Shown: positions 8,356-16,247 of the stretch, piece after piece
Numbering within the stretch: position 1 is the stretch's first letter
Layout of the letters: every line of letters starts with the position of its first letter
From: Parasutterella muris
GTDB taxonomy: Bacteria; Pseudomonadota; Gammaproteobacteria; Burkholderiales; Burkholderiaceae_F
Assembly (NCBI RefSeq): GCF_009767915.1
Contig: NZ_WSRP01000009.1
Location: forward strand, 1-64,000
DNA length: 64,000 nucleotides
Reading direction: 5' to 3'
Notes under the pieces: model-generated
Databases searched by the model: none
The model's input: only the letters and a program-made list of their open reading frames with translations
What the model was told of the DNA's origin: nothing
Program-made: the position numbers and the translations under genes

Positions 8356-9028
8356 TCGAGTTCCGCCCCACCTGCGCCAGAAGCCAAGCGGCCAGATCAT
8401 TCAGTTCTCCGCTTTTCATTTCGTGCTTCATTTGATCGTAAATTCTGAAGTCGGTCTGAATGCAGTGTCGGCGAAGAAGCTGATTATCTATCTGCGCTTT
8501 TATTCCCGGGATCAGCGGATCAGCGTTTCCGACAGCAATAAATACCGGTATCTCCAAACCAGAAAATCTTTGTTCAGAAACATCGGCAATCAGAGAGGAA
8601 AGGGAAAAAACGCCTCCAATTCGATCAGATCCAGTTAAGACGGCGTCTGCAGCAATCAAGCCGCCTTGGGAAAATCCGCCAACAAATATATGACCGGGCT
8701 TCACGCCTCCAGTGATAAGACTATGGATAAGAGACTGCGTAAACTTTGAACTGCGAAGAATCCCTTCTCCGTCCTGATCCTTGGTTAAGTCTTGATTCCT
8801 AATATCGAACCATGCAGGCACCGAAGAGGCGGAGAGTGTGAGTTTGACTGTGGGCGCCGTTGGAAGAATGAAACGCCAGCTGTCGCCTAATTTCCGCAAG
8901 AGATATTCAGCAACCGGAAGAAACGATTTACCGGTGGAAGAGAGACCATGAAGGAAGATGACGATGAATTCAGCGTCCTTTCTGCCCAGCTCTGTGATTT
9001 CTCCGCAGTTAACTAATCCCTCCGCCAT
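8351..9028 (-). CDS. Alpha/beta hydrolase, phospholipase/carboxylesterase family
   Basis: The 225-residue protein has the small carboxylesterase layout: oxyanion-hole block VIFLHGLSSTG, nucleophile elbow GGFSQGG (Ser of GxSxG), acid region AVGNADPLIPG and a C-terminal His in DQMKHEMKSGE. It should hydrolyse short-chain or acyl esters in the cytoplasm. I prefer the start at 9028, which has GGAGG six bases upstream, over a TTG 39 bp further out that lacks one. No neighbour indicates a substrate. Confidence 0.85.
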   Translation of the reverse strand: MAEGLVNCGEITELGRKDAEFIVIFLHGLSSTGKSFLPVAEYLLRKLGDSWRFILPTAPTVKLTLSASSVPAWFDIRNQDLTKDQDGEGILRSSKFTQSLIHSLITGGVKPGHIFVGGFSQGGLIAADAVLTGSDRIGGVFSLSSLIADVSEQRFSGLEIPVFIAVGNADPLIPGIKAQIDNQLLRRHCIQTDFRIYDQMKHEMKSGELNDLAAWLLAQVGRNSK

Positions 9029-9152
9029 TATTCCTCCGCCTGAGTGTTTTATACGAGATAATTCCAATAGCCAGTCAGCAGCTTTACCAGCTCTTCGTCA
9101 GTTAAAATGCACAGTATCACATCATAAAAAACCAGATGGCTAGGAGCACATA

Positions 9153-9428
9153 ATGTTTGTTGTTTTCACTGACGGAAAAATCCTCAATCTCAATCAAACC
9201 GTATTGATCGAACCGCAGCACGGAACAAGCGAAGTTCGTTTCCGCCTTTCGAACGGTCCGGATATTTCCATTCCTATGGATGAAGAGCAGTATCACGCCC
9301 TGGTCTTGTCTCTGCAGCATAACGATCCGATTCATCATGTTCTCCCGAACAAGAAAGAAGCTAAAAAATCTTCCTTGGATTTCCGAGATTTTCCCTCTGT
9401 TCTCGAAGGTGAAAACTCTCCGGTCTAG
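9153..9428 (+). CDS. Small hypothetical protein
   Basis: The 91-residue soluble protein has AGGAGC upstream of its ATG and a strong terminator 20 bp after its stop, so it is very likely expressed as a single-gene unit. The first 55 residues read as beta-strand-rich (FVVFTDGKILNLNQTVLIEP, then a strand with RFRLSNG). The C-terminal third is basic and then acidic. I do not recognise a family and assign no function. Confidence 0.6.
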   Translation: MFVVFTDGKILNLNQTVLIEPQHGTSEVRFRLSNGPDISIPMDEEQYHALVLSLQHNDPIHHVLPNKKEAKKSSLDFRDFPSVLEGENSPV

Positions 9429-9446
9429 TTGATTGAACTTTCGGAC

Positions 9447-9477
9447 AAATTGCGGCCGGAGCGCCGCAATTTTTTTT
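9447..9477 (+). terminator. Rho-independent terminator
   Basis: AAATTGCGGC and GCCGCAATTT form a perfect 10-bp stem with a 6-nt loop, running into a T8 tract. Confidence 0.9.
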
Positions 9478-9610
9478 GCATAAAACGGGAAAAACCTGTC
9501 ATATTGAGAACGTACAAGGCCTGGCGGTCAAATAAAAATGTCACAAATATGCCTTCCTGTTGTTAAAATCAGCCTATCGCGACACTTCGTCGTTTAACAC
9601 AGAGGTCTTT

Positions 9611-10600
9611 ATGAAATTACTTACCGCCGCTGCTATGGCCTTGGCTCTTATCACAGGAAGCGTCAACGCCGCCGAACAGCTCAACGCATACTCAATCATG
9701 CCAGAGAAATACGCATCCAAGGTTTTCTCTGAATTTACTAAAGATACCGGCATCAAAGTCAACTTCATGAGATTCTCTTCCGGCGAGGCGCTGGCGCGAC
9801 TCAACGCTGAGAAGAAAAATCCTCAGGTTGACGTCATGTTAGGCGGCCCGGCCGACACCTATGCGGCCGGTGTTAAGGAAGACATCTTCGAGCAGTATCG
9901 TCCGAAAGATTCCGACGCGATCCCCGCAAGTCTTCGTGACCCGCAGAACCATTGGACCGGTATCGGCATCATTCCGCTTTGTTTCCTGACAAACACCAAG
10001 TTCCTTGAAAAGAACAACATGAAGGCCCCTGAAACATGGAACGACCTGCTTGATCCGCATTACAAAAACAATCTTCAGATGGCTGATGCCCGTACCTCCG
10101 GAACAGCGACTGAACGCATCTATTCCCTCGTTAAAGTTATGGGCGAGGACCCTGCCTTTGCATATCAGAAGAAGCTGAATGGCAACATCCAGATGTATAC
10201 AAAGAGCGGCGCGGGCGGTGCGATGCCGATCGCTACCGGCCAGTGTGCATCCGGCATCTTCTACATTGTTGACGCGCTTGACATCAAACAGCAGGGCTAT
10301 CCCGTTGTAATCACCTATCCGAAGGACGGTGTTTCCTATGGTATCGAGGCAACAGGTATTGTCAAGAACGCCAAGAACATGGACGCCGCCAAAAAATTTG
10401 TTGACTGGGCAGCCAGTAAGAAATTCGCCGACTTTATCGTCGCCAACAAGATCAACTACGTTCCCACCCGTGCAGATGTTAAAACAGATAACCCTCTGCT
10501 TGATCTCTCCAAGATCAACATGAAAGACGTTGACGTTGCATGGAAGGGTGAAAAACGCAAGGAATACACAAATCGCTGGATCAATGAAGTGATCAAGTAA
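9611..10600 (+). CDS. ABC transporter periplasmic substrate-binding protein (Fe3+/phosphonate-type)
   Basis: The start at 9611 gives a textbook signal peptide (MKLLTAAAMALALITGSVNA) with AGAGG upstream; a longer frame upstream has no better site. The 329-residue protein has the type II periplasmic-binding fold of the AfuA/FbpA/PhnS group: VNFMRFSSGEALARL, QVDVMLGGPADTY, TGIGIIPLCFLTN and a C-terminal PTRADVK block. The paired tyrosines that bind iron in FbpA are not evident, so ferric iron is only one possibility beside a phosphonate or sugar phosphate. It is the first gene of a three-gene importer. Confidence 0.85.
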   Translation: MKLLTAAAMALALITGSVNAAEQLNAYSIMPEKYASKVFSEFTKDTGIKVNFMRFSSGEALARLNAEKKNPQVDVMLGGPADTYAAGVKEDIFEQYRPKDSDAIPASLRDPQNHWTGIGIIPLCFLTNTKFLEKNNMKAPETWNDLLDPHYKNNLQMADARTSGTATERIYSLVKVMGEDPAFAYQKKLNGNIQMYTKSGAGGAMPIATGQCASGIFYIVDALDIKQQGYPVVITYPKDGVSYGIEATGIVKNAKNMDAAKKFVDWAASKKFADFIVANKINYVPTRADVKTDNPLLDLSKINMKDVDVAWKGEKRKEYTNRWINEVIK

Positions 10601-10641
10601 TTTCCTTATTTTGCATTTAAATCGCTATTTGAAAATGTCAG

Positions 10642-10712
10642 TGCCGACAGCAAAGCTGATCGGCATCTGGCATGTCTGTTAGGCAGGGAATTATGCCTGT
10701 ATCAGTTCCCTG
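10642..10712 (+). promoter_or_regulatory. Two intercistronic hairpins between binding-protein and permease genes
   Basis: The first hairpin pairs TGCCGACAGC with GCTGATCGGCA around an AAA loop (one bulged base). The second pairs CAGGGAA (10684-10690) with TTCCCTG (10706-10712) and is followed by ATTTTT. Such structures after a binding-protein gene commonly protect the upstream message and partly terminate, which gives more binding protein than permease. That role here is inference. Confidence 0.6.
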
Positions 10713-10729
10713 ATTTTTGGGAGTAATTT

Positions 10730-12400
10730 ATGACGAGCGGCATTAAGCGGCAAAGAGACCCGGTGACCCTTCTCACCATATGTGTTCTTTGGCTCGCTAT
10801 GGGTGTCTTTGTTTTGTATCCGGTCGTCCGTCTTTTGGCGATGACGTTTATCGTAGACGGGCACTTATCGTTTCAAAACCTCATGCCCTTTCTCGCAAGC
10901 TGGTATGACCGCCGAGCTATCGTCAACAGCATCATTCTGGCTACCGCTGTCGGTGTTGCGGGAACTGCGATCGGATTCATCTTTGCATTTGCTGTTACAC
11001 GGCTTTCTCTGCCGCGCTGGCTGACCTTCTTTATTAGTGCGGTGACGCTGCTCCCTCTAATTTCTCCACCTTTTACTTCCAGTATTGCTTTAACACTTTG
11101 TCTTGGTCCGAACGGCATTATTCTTTCCGCGCTCGGGCTGGAAAACTTCAACTTCTTCGGTTTTTGGGGAACGTTCATTTCAGAAACGCTGACCTACTTC
11201 CCCATCGCATTTATGACGCTGACGACCATTCTTCAGCGTATCGATCCAAATTTAGAGGATGCCGCCTACTCACTCGGTTCCTCCCCGTTTAACGTTTTCC
11301 GAAGCGTAACATTCCCGCTGTCAGTTCCGGGTTTAGCAAACGCTTTCCTGCTGGTTTTCTCCTGCTCTCTTGCGGACTTTGCGACTCCGCTGGTTTTAGG
11401 CGGACACTCCTTCCCGGTTCTTCCGACGCAGGCTTATTTGCAGATTACCGGCATGTATGATTTCAACGGCGGTGCCGCGCTTTCCTTCCTTCTGCTCGTA
11501 CCTGCTCTGATTGTTTACGCTCTTCAGAACTTCTGGGTCGGCCGAAAGAGCTTTGTGACCGTGAGCGGAAAAGCAGGCGGCCGAAGCTCTATCAAGGGAC
11601 CGGGGACTTTGATTTCCGGTATCGTGATCGGCACTATCGCTTTTATTACCGCTTTTGTGATTTATCTCTACGCCATTATTTTTGTCGGCTCTGTCGTCAA
11701 GGTCTGGGGTGTAGACAACAGTTTCACTCTTGAGAATTATCACTACGTATTCACGTTTGGCATGAAGGCGATTAAAGACACGCTGCTGATTGCCTGCGTC
11801 GGCACACCGATCGGCGGCCTCCTGGCTGTTCTTATCGGCTATGTATGCAAGTGGCTGAAAATTAGAGGTCATAAGACGCTTGAGACCGTTTCGCTTCTGA
11901 ACTACACTCTGCCGGGTACAGTTGTCGGTATCGCGTACATTATCGCGTTCAACGACAAGCCGCTCGTACTGACAGGTACGGTTTACATTCTGATTGCCGC
12001 ATACGTGTTCCGTTATTCTTCTGCCGGTATTCGAAACGTTATTGCCGCGCTTTCGCAGATTGATCCTTCTATTGAAGAAGCGTCCACCAGTCTTGGCGCC
12101 TCATCCGCATATACATTCAGGAAGATCACTGTTCCTCTTGTTCTTCCTGCAGTTCTCACTGGCATGCGCTATTTGTTCATTCATTCCATGACCGCGATCA
12201 GCGCGACTATTTTCTTAGTTTCCGTCCAATGGAGTCTGATTACCTGCCGAATTCTTGAGTGCATGACCGAACTGCAGTTTGCACAGGCCTGTGCTTTTTC
12301 AATTGTTTTAATCCTTATCGTTTTTGCCGCCTCCAGCATTATGGCCCTTCTCGCCAAGGTCCTTTGCCCGGTCGGCGATGCTTCCGGAGGTCTTCGCTAA
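10730..12400 (+). CDS. ABC transporter permease, fused double permease (FbpB/AfuB type)
   Basis: The 556-residue protein contains two consecutive permease domains of about six membrane segments each. Each has an EAA loop that contacts the ATPase: LEDAAYSLGSSPFNVFRSVT near residue 177 and IEEASTSLGASSAYTFRKIT near 448. This fused layout is usual for ferric iron and 2-aminoethylphosphonate importers. It forms the inner-membrane channel for the binding protein upstream. Its TAA stop is followed directly by the ATG of the ATPase gene, so translation is coupled. Confidence 0.9.
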   Translation: MTSGIKRQRDPVTLLTICVLWLAMGVFVLYPVVRLLAMTFIVDGHLSFQNLMPFLASWYDRRAIVNSIILATAVGVAGTAIGFIFAFAVTRLSLPRWLTFFISAVTLLPLISPPFTSSIALTLCLGPNGIILSALGLENFNFFGFWGTFISETLTYFPIAFMTLTTILQRIDPNLEDAAYSLGSSPFNVFRSVTFPLSVPGLANAFLLVFSCSLADFATPLVLGGHSFPVLPTQAYLQITGMYDFNGGAALSFLLLVPALIVYALQNFWVGRKSFVTVSGKAGGRSSIKGPGTLISGIVIGTIAFITAFVIYLYAIIFVGSVVKVWGVDNSFTLENYHYVFTFGMKAIKDTLLIACVGTPIGGLLAVLIGYVCKWLKIRGHKTLETVSLLNYTLPGTVVGIAYIIAFNDKPLVLTGTVYILIAAYVFRYSSAGIRNVIAALSQIDPSIEEASTSLGASSAYTFRKITVPLVLPAVLTGMRYLFIHSMTAISATIFLVSVQWSLITCRILECMTELQFAQACAFSIVLILIVFAASSIMALLAKVLCPVGDASGGLR

Positions 12401-13492
12401 ATGTCTGTTTCTCTTACTCTTAAAAACATTACCCGCCGTTATGTCAAAGACAATGAGGAATTTCTGGCGGTCTCCAACGTTAATCTTGAAGTAAAGGATG
12501 GGGAGTTTCTGACCTTCCTCGGGCCGTCCGGCTGCGGAAAGACAACCACGCTTCGCATGATTGCCGGTTTTGAAACGCCGAGCAGCGGTCAGATTCTTCT
12601 CGGGGATCAGGACGTTACAAAGATCCCTGCGAACGAGAGGAGGATGGGCTTTGTTTTCCAGAACTACGCCCTCTTCCCGCACATGAAGATCTTTGACAAC
12701 GTTGCCTACGGTTTAAAGATTCGCAACGAAAGCAGCGACGCAATTAAATCCAAAGTTCGTGAGGCTCTTGCGATGGTTGGATTAGAAAAAGCCGAGCATC
12801 GCTATCCTAATCAGCTTTCCGGCGGCGAGCAGCAGCGTGTGGCCTTGGCACGAGTCTTAGTGCTTCGCCCTAAGGTAATTCTTATGGACGAGCCGCTTTC
12901 AAACTTGGATGCGAAGCTGAGACTGCACATGAGAACAGAAATCCGCCGTATTCAGCAGGAACTTCAGCTTACTTGTCTTTATGTGACCCATGACCAGAAA
13001 GAGGCTCTGACAATGTCAGACCGCATCATGGTTATGAACCACGGCAAAATCGAGCAGATCGGCACTCCGATGAAGCTTTATGATGACCCTGCCACCGCGT
13101 TTGTTGCGGACTTTATCGGACAGGCCAATCTGATTCCTGGGAAACTCCTGTCTATTGAAAACAACATTGGCACCATCGACGTCAACGGAAGAAAAATCAC
13201 AGCACGCATGGGTGTTCTCAATCCGCCGAAAGTCGGCGGCAATGCCCTTCTTGTTGTTCGCCCGGAAAATCTGCTCCCGGCTGAAACGGAAAACGGTCTC
13301 GCTGTAGAAATTTCAAATGCGCTCTTTGAAGGTGACCGCATTGATTATCTGTTTAAGCTTCTCAACACAGATAGCAGCAAGACTTACTCCATGTCTATTC
13401 CTTTCCTGCCCGGAGCTCAGCTTATTTCCGCCGGAACGAAGCTGAATGCTTCCTTTGTACCGCAGGCCGGGGTGCTTCTTAACGCCGACTAA
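12401..13492 (+). CDS. ABC transporter ATP-binding protein (FbpC/PotA-like)
   Basis: The 363-residue ATPase shows the Walker A motif GPSGCGKTT near residue 43, the signature LSGGEQQRVALARVL, the Walker B VILMDEPLSNLD and the switch His in YVTHDQKEA. The C-terminal third (from about residue 240) is a TOBE-type regulatory domain (LLVVRPENLL), as in iron, polyamine and phosphonate importers. It powers the importer formed with the two genes upstream. The 3' end overlaps the convergent methyltransferase gene by 4 bp. Confidence 0.93.
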   Translation: MSVSLTLKNITRRYVKDNEEFLAVSNVNLEVKDGEFLTFLGPSGCGKTTTLRMIAGFETPSSGQILLGDQDVTKIPANERRMGFVFQNYALFPHMKIFDNVAYGLKIRNESSDAIKSKVREALAMVGLEKAEHRYPNQLSGGEQQRVALARVLVLRPKVILMDEPLSNLDAKLRLHMRTEIRRIQQELQLTCLYVTHDQKEALTMSDRIMVMNHGKIEQIGTPMKLYDDPATAFVADFIGQANLIPGKLLSIENNIGTIDVNGRKITARMGVLNPPKVGGNALLVVRPENLLPAETENGLAVEISNALFEGDRIDYLFKLLNTDSSKTYSMSIPFLPGAQLISAGTKLNASFVPQAGVLLNAD

Positions 13493-14826
13493 AATCGATA
13501 GAGACGATTAAAGAACGCATTGATCTCCGCTTCCAGCGACAATCGCTCGGAAGCGGAGATTTTTTCTTGTCGAAGGATTCGAGCGAAGTCTCCGATCCTA
13601 TGTTCATTATTTTCACTGCAAGGGAGAATCGGGAGACGTTTAAGATAATTGCATGAGTTATTCGCGGTGGGATTGATTGTCCGAATCAACCTATCGGCTG
13701 CGTCAGAGTTCAGGAAAGCCAATAAATAATCCAGTCGATCCGACTGATGAGGAAAAATGCCGACTACGGATTGGTCAAAGACTTTATCTTTCATGTAAAA
13801 AGCCCTAACCTTTTTAGACTTCACCATCGGCATACCGATTCCTTCTCTAAAGTAAAAGGTCCTATTCTGGAACCTCGCTTTCTTATCCGTCTTATAGTGG
13901 TGAATCGCTTCTTCATCCCAGAGTATCCAAAATCTGTCTATCCCGTAACTGTACGCTTTGGACCCTGCTCCCTTGGCAAGCGGTACACGTCCCTCATCAG
14001 GCTCTGAGAAAATAAATCGTTTATTGTCTCCCGTACAAATTCCTGTCACGACAGAAGCCTCATCTCCAAGTACCGGAGCGTTTGCATAAAAACGGAGCAC
14101 CTCTGGAAATAAGAGATCACTTTGAGGTATCTGACTTACGGATTCACTGCTGCAACCAAGATCTGTCACTTCCTTGAAACCGCTGTGTACTCGGCAAAGC
14201 ATCTCGTTATTACGACCTTTTTTAAGATTAATAATGCAAAGTCCCGAGTAAACGAATTTCAAGCCCGGGAAAAATTTAGACGGAAACAAATACACATCCT
14301 CAATACAACACCGGGCAAACAGAAACTCCCGAAGGTGTCTATGACGATTAAGGTACAAGAATGTATCGGGAACAATAAAAACAAGCCGCCCGCCAGGTTT
14401 TAAAAGCGTGATACAGCGTTCGATAAACAACGAGTAACTCTCTTTTACGTACGAATCAGGAAATTTATTTCTCAGAATCTGACGTTTTTCTTGTGTCTGC
14501 CACGCTCCATAAGGCGGATTCCCGATAATCTTATCGATTTTCCCCTTTAGTTCGTCCACCTGCGAAGACAGCAAAGTGTCACCGCAGAAAACCGAGCACC
14601 GGCCCTGGAATTTACTGCTTAGCAATGCGGCGGACCGCGCATCGATTTCCGACAAAATAAATTCCGAAGGGAGAACTGCGGAAAGTACGGCGTCAGCGAT
14701 AGCACCTTCTCCAGCAGAAGGCTCGAACACTCGATCTTCCGGCTTAACATCCAGAAGTCTGACCATGAGACCTAGAATCTCCTTCGACTCTGTGTAATAA
14801 GCGCATCGTCTGTCTAGCTTAGGCAT
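13489..14826 (-). CDS. Adenine-type DNA methyltransferase (TaqI/Eco57I-like), solitary
   Basis: The 445-residue protein has an N-terminal class I methyltransferase fold: SAM-binding FEPSAGEGAIAD near residue 39 and the catalytic motif IIGNPPYG near residue 104, which marks N6-adenine methylation. The C-terminal half has TGDNKRFIFSE and a target-recognition region ending NNSCNYLKRLPILP, as in TaqI- and Eco57I-type enzymes. No restriction endonuclease gene is adjacent, so it is either an orphan modifier or a gamma-type MTase with the nuclease lost or elsewhere. Its 3' end encodes the terminator of the convergent ABC operon. Confidence 0.85.
   Translation of the reverse strand: MPKLDRRCAYYTESKEILGLMVRLLDVKPEDRVFEPSAGEGAIADAVLSAVLPSEFILSEIDARSAALLSSKFQGRCSVFCGDTLLSSQVDELKGKIDKIIGNPPYGAWQTQEKRQILRNKFPDSYVKESYSLFIERCITLLKPGGRLVFIVPDTFLYLNRHRHLREFLFARCCIEDVYLFPSKFFPGLKFVYSGLCIINLKKGRNNEMLCRVHSGFKEVTDLGCSSESVSQIPQSDLLFPEVLRFYANAPVLGDEASVVTGICTGDNKRFIFSEPDEGRVPLAKGAGSKAYSYGIDRFWILWDEEAIHHYKTDKKARFQNRTFYFREGIGMPMVKSKKVRAFYMKDKVFDQSVVGIFPHQSDRLDYLLAFLNSDAADRLIRTINPTANNSCNYLKRLPILPCSENNEHRIGDFARILRQEKISASERLSLEAEINAFFNRLYRF
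13523..13568 (+). terminator. Strong terminator of the ABC importer operon
   Basis: ATCTCCGCTTCC and GGAAGCGGAGAT form a perfect 12-bp stem. It is extended inside by AGCGA/TCGCT and followed by TTTTTTCTTGT. It lies 30 bp past the ATPase stop, inside the 3' coding end of the convergent methyltransferase gene. Confidence 0.9.
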
Positions 14827-14890
14827 TGAAAATCTAAAAGCACCAGATAGGCCCGCCTAAAAAAGCGGGAAGAAGTATTCTTAGATTTTA

Positions 14891-14907
14891 GCGGCTTCAG
14901 ACGCCGC
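14891..14907 (-). terminator. Weak hairpin after the FetB-like gene
   Basis: GCGGC and GCCGC flank a 7-nt loop. On the minus strand TAAAATCT follows, a poor U tract. It is a possible weak terminator for the FetB-like gene, before the methyltransferase gene. Confidence 0.3.
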
Positions 14908-14959
14908 AGAGTTTCCCTTAGATATACAAAATGGCGCAGGCTGATCGCTGCCGGACTTT

Positions 14960-15775
14960 CTAGCCGTCCGTATCTCTGATCTGCATAAACTGATCCGCTT
15001 TTGTAAAGTAGAGACGTTCTGTCATTTTGATCGCCACATACGCAACAATTGCAGCTACCGCAGCAATACAGAAACAAATAAGAAGCTGATAGCGAACGGC
15101 TAAAAGAGGATTAACTCCGGCTAAAATTTGGCCGCTCATCATGCCCGGAAGTGCCACGATACCAAGGACCATCAGCATATTAATCGCAGGCAGCATGGCG
15201 GCCGCAGATGCCGCACGCACCGTACGGGCTGTCGCCTGCTCAACATTGGCGCCCATTGCAAGGAGTGTTTCGATTTCATCAGCTCTTAGTTCAAGTTCGC
15301 TTCGATAGCGCTCAATCACCAAAGATGCAGCATTCATGGCCTGGGCTACAAGCATGCCGCCTAATGAAACAATATAACGACCTTCCCACAGCGGCTGGGA
15401 GCGTACAACAACAAACTGAAGATAACCTAGCGTGCAGATGGAACCCAAGAAAATCGACACAAAGAGAATTCTTTGGTAGATACGTTTTGCTTTTTTTGTA
15501 TTAAGTCCGGTAATTCTCTTCACTGCAGCTTGGGAAGCTGCGGCAACCATAAAAATCAGAAAGGCGCAGATGACCCAAGGATTATTTTCTTTAAAAATCC
15601 AAAGCAGAATATAGCTCACCGCAACGAGCTGAACCGTTCCGCGAGCGACCCCGATGATTAAAGACTTGGTAAGCCCCAAGCGGTGTTTAATGGACAAAAA
15701 CAATGCGATGAGTACTGGAAGCAATCCGAGGCCCATTTGAAATATCGAGATTTCGTTCGATCCGCTTACTGCCAT
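14960..15775 (-). CDS. fetB: FetB/YbbM-like ABC permease (UPF0014 family)
   Basis: The 271-residue membrane protein has about seven hydrophobic segments. It carries the family blocks LGLTKSLIIGVARGTVQLVA near residue 33, LGGMLVAQAMNAASLVIERY in the middle, and ALPGMMSGQILAGVNPLLAVRYQLLI near residue 210. E. coli FetB, with its ATPase FetA, forms an exporter linked to iron homeostasis and peroxide resistance. No FetA gene lies next to it, which is unusual; the ATPase may be elsewhere on the chromosome or the gene may have lost its partner. The metal-export role is by family. Confidence 0.8.
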   Translation of the reverse strand: MAVSGSNEISIFQMGLGLLPVLIALFLSIKHRLGLTKSLIIGVARGTVQLVAVSYILLWIFKENNPWVICAFLIFMVAAASQAAVKRITGLNTKKAKRIYQRILFVSIFLGSICTLGYLQFVVVRSQPLWEGRYIVSLGGMLVAQAMNAASLVIERYRSELELRADEIETLLAMGANVEQATARTVRAASAAAMLPAINMLMVLGIVALPGMMSGQILAGVNPLLAVRYQLLICFCIAAVAAIVAYVAIKMTERLYFTKADQFMQIRDTDG

Positions 15776-15984
15776 GATTAACCTTCTTTATACTGCGTGT
15801 CAGTCTAGATATTATTTAACTAACTAATGAGCGACAGTGTAATTAGATGGAAGCTCCGCAGATTACATAACCTCCCCAATATCGGCATACCTCAAGAGCT
15901 AAAGCTATTAGTATTCAGCCTCTCGCCTATTTCGGGCGTTAGGTAATAACCATTAGCTAATTTCTGGTTAGACTTGTTCCCGTT
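15776..15984. other. Gene-free stretch upstream of the structured-RNA candidate
   Basis: No gene or tRNA is visible here. The left end should hold the promoter of the leftward FetB-like gene. CGCC-TATTTC-GGGCG near 15925 is a short hairpin that may belong to the RNA candidate to its right. Confidence 0.4.
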
Positions 15985-16083
15985 CCGGCTCACAAGAGAG
16001 CGGAACCCCAAGGCTTTCTCGTTTGAGCCGGATCAAGCGAGCCAAATTCTTTAGGCGGAAGATTATTCATCTTCCGCTTTGTT
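15985..16083 (+). ncRNA. Candidate structured RNA with terminator at the prophage junction
   Basis: CCGGCTCA (15985-15992) pairs perfectly with TGAGCCGG (16024-16031), and AGAGAG/CTTTCT continues the stem inside, giving a long hairpin with a GGAACCCCAAGG-containing loop. A second perfect 8-bp hairpin, GCGGAAGA (16055-16062) with TCTTCCGC (16070-16077), is followed by TTTGTTTTC, a plausible terminator. No rightward coding frame feeds this terminator. The 5' end could reach back toward 15830. I could not match it to tmRNA, 6S, SRP or RNase P RNA. Phage integrases often target 3' ends of such RNAs. Confidence 0.35.
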
Positions 16084-16214
16084 TTCTCAGATTGAGAAAA
16101 TAATATTTCGTTCTGTAAATATTCCTATTATTTTGCGGTAATGTTTGTAAATTTCACGCAACCTATTGAATATTATAGAAATCCATATAGCTACACCACT
16201 TCGATAAGCACATT

Positions 16215-16228
16215 GCAACAAAAGTTGC
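16215..16228. repeat. Short inverted repeat upstream of the integrase gene
   Basis: GCAAC-AAAA-GTTGC forms a perfect 5-bp inverted repeat about 20 bp upstream of the integrase ATG. It could be part of the attachment region or an integrase-gene operator; the sequence does not decide. Confidence 0.3.
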
Positions 16229-16247
16229 CACAAAATTCTGTTTGCTT

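Noticed and set aside
15776-16090. tRNA or tmRNA gene at the prophage junction
   Set aside because: No cloverleaf, T-loop GTTCGA-type sequence or tmRNA tag frame can be made from either strand, so I kept it only as a candidate structured RNA.
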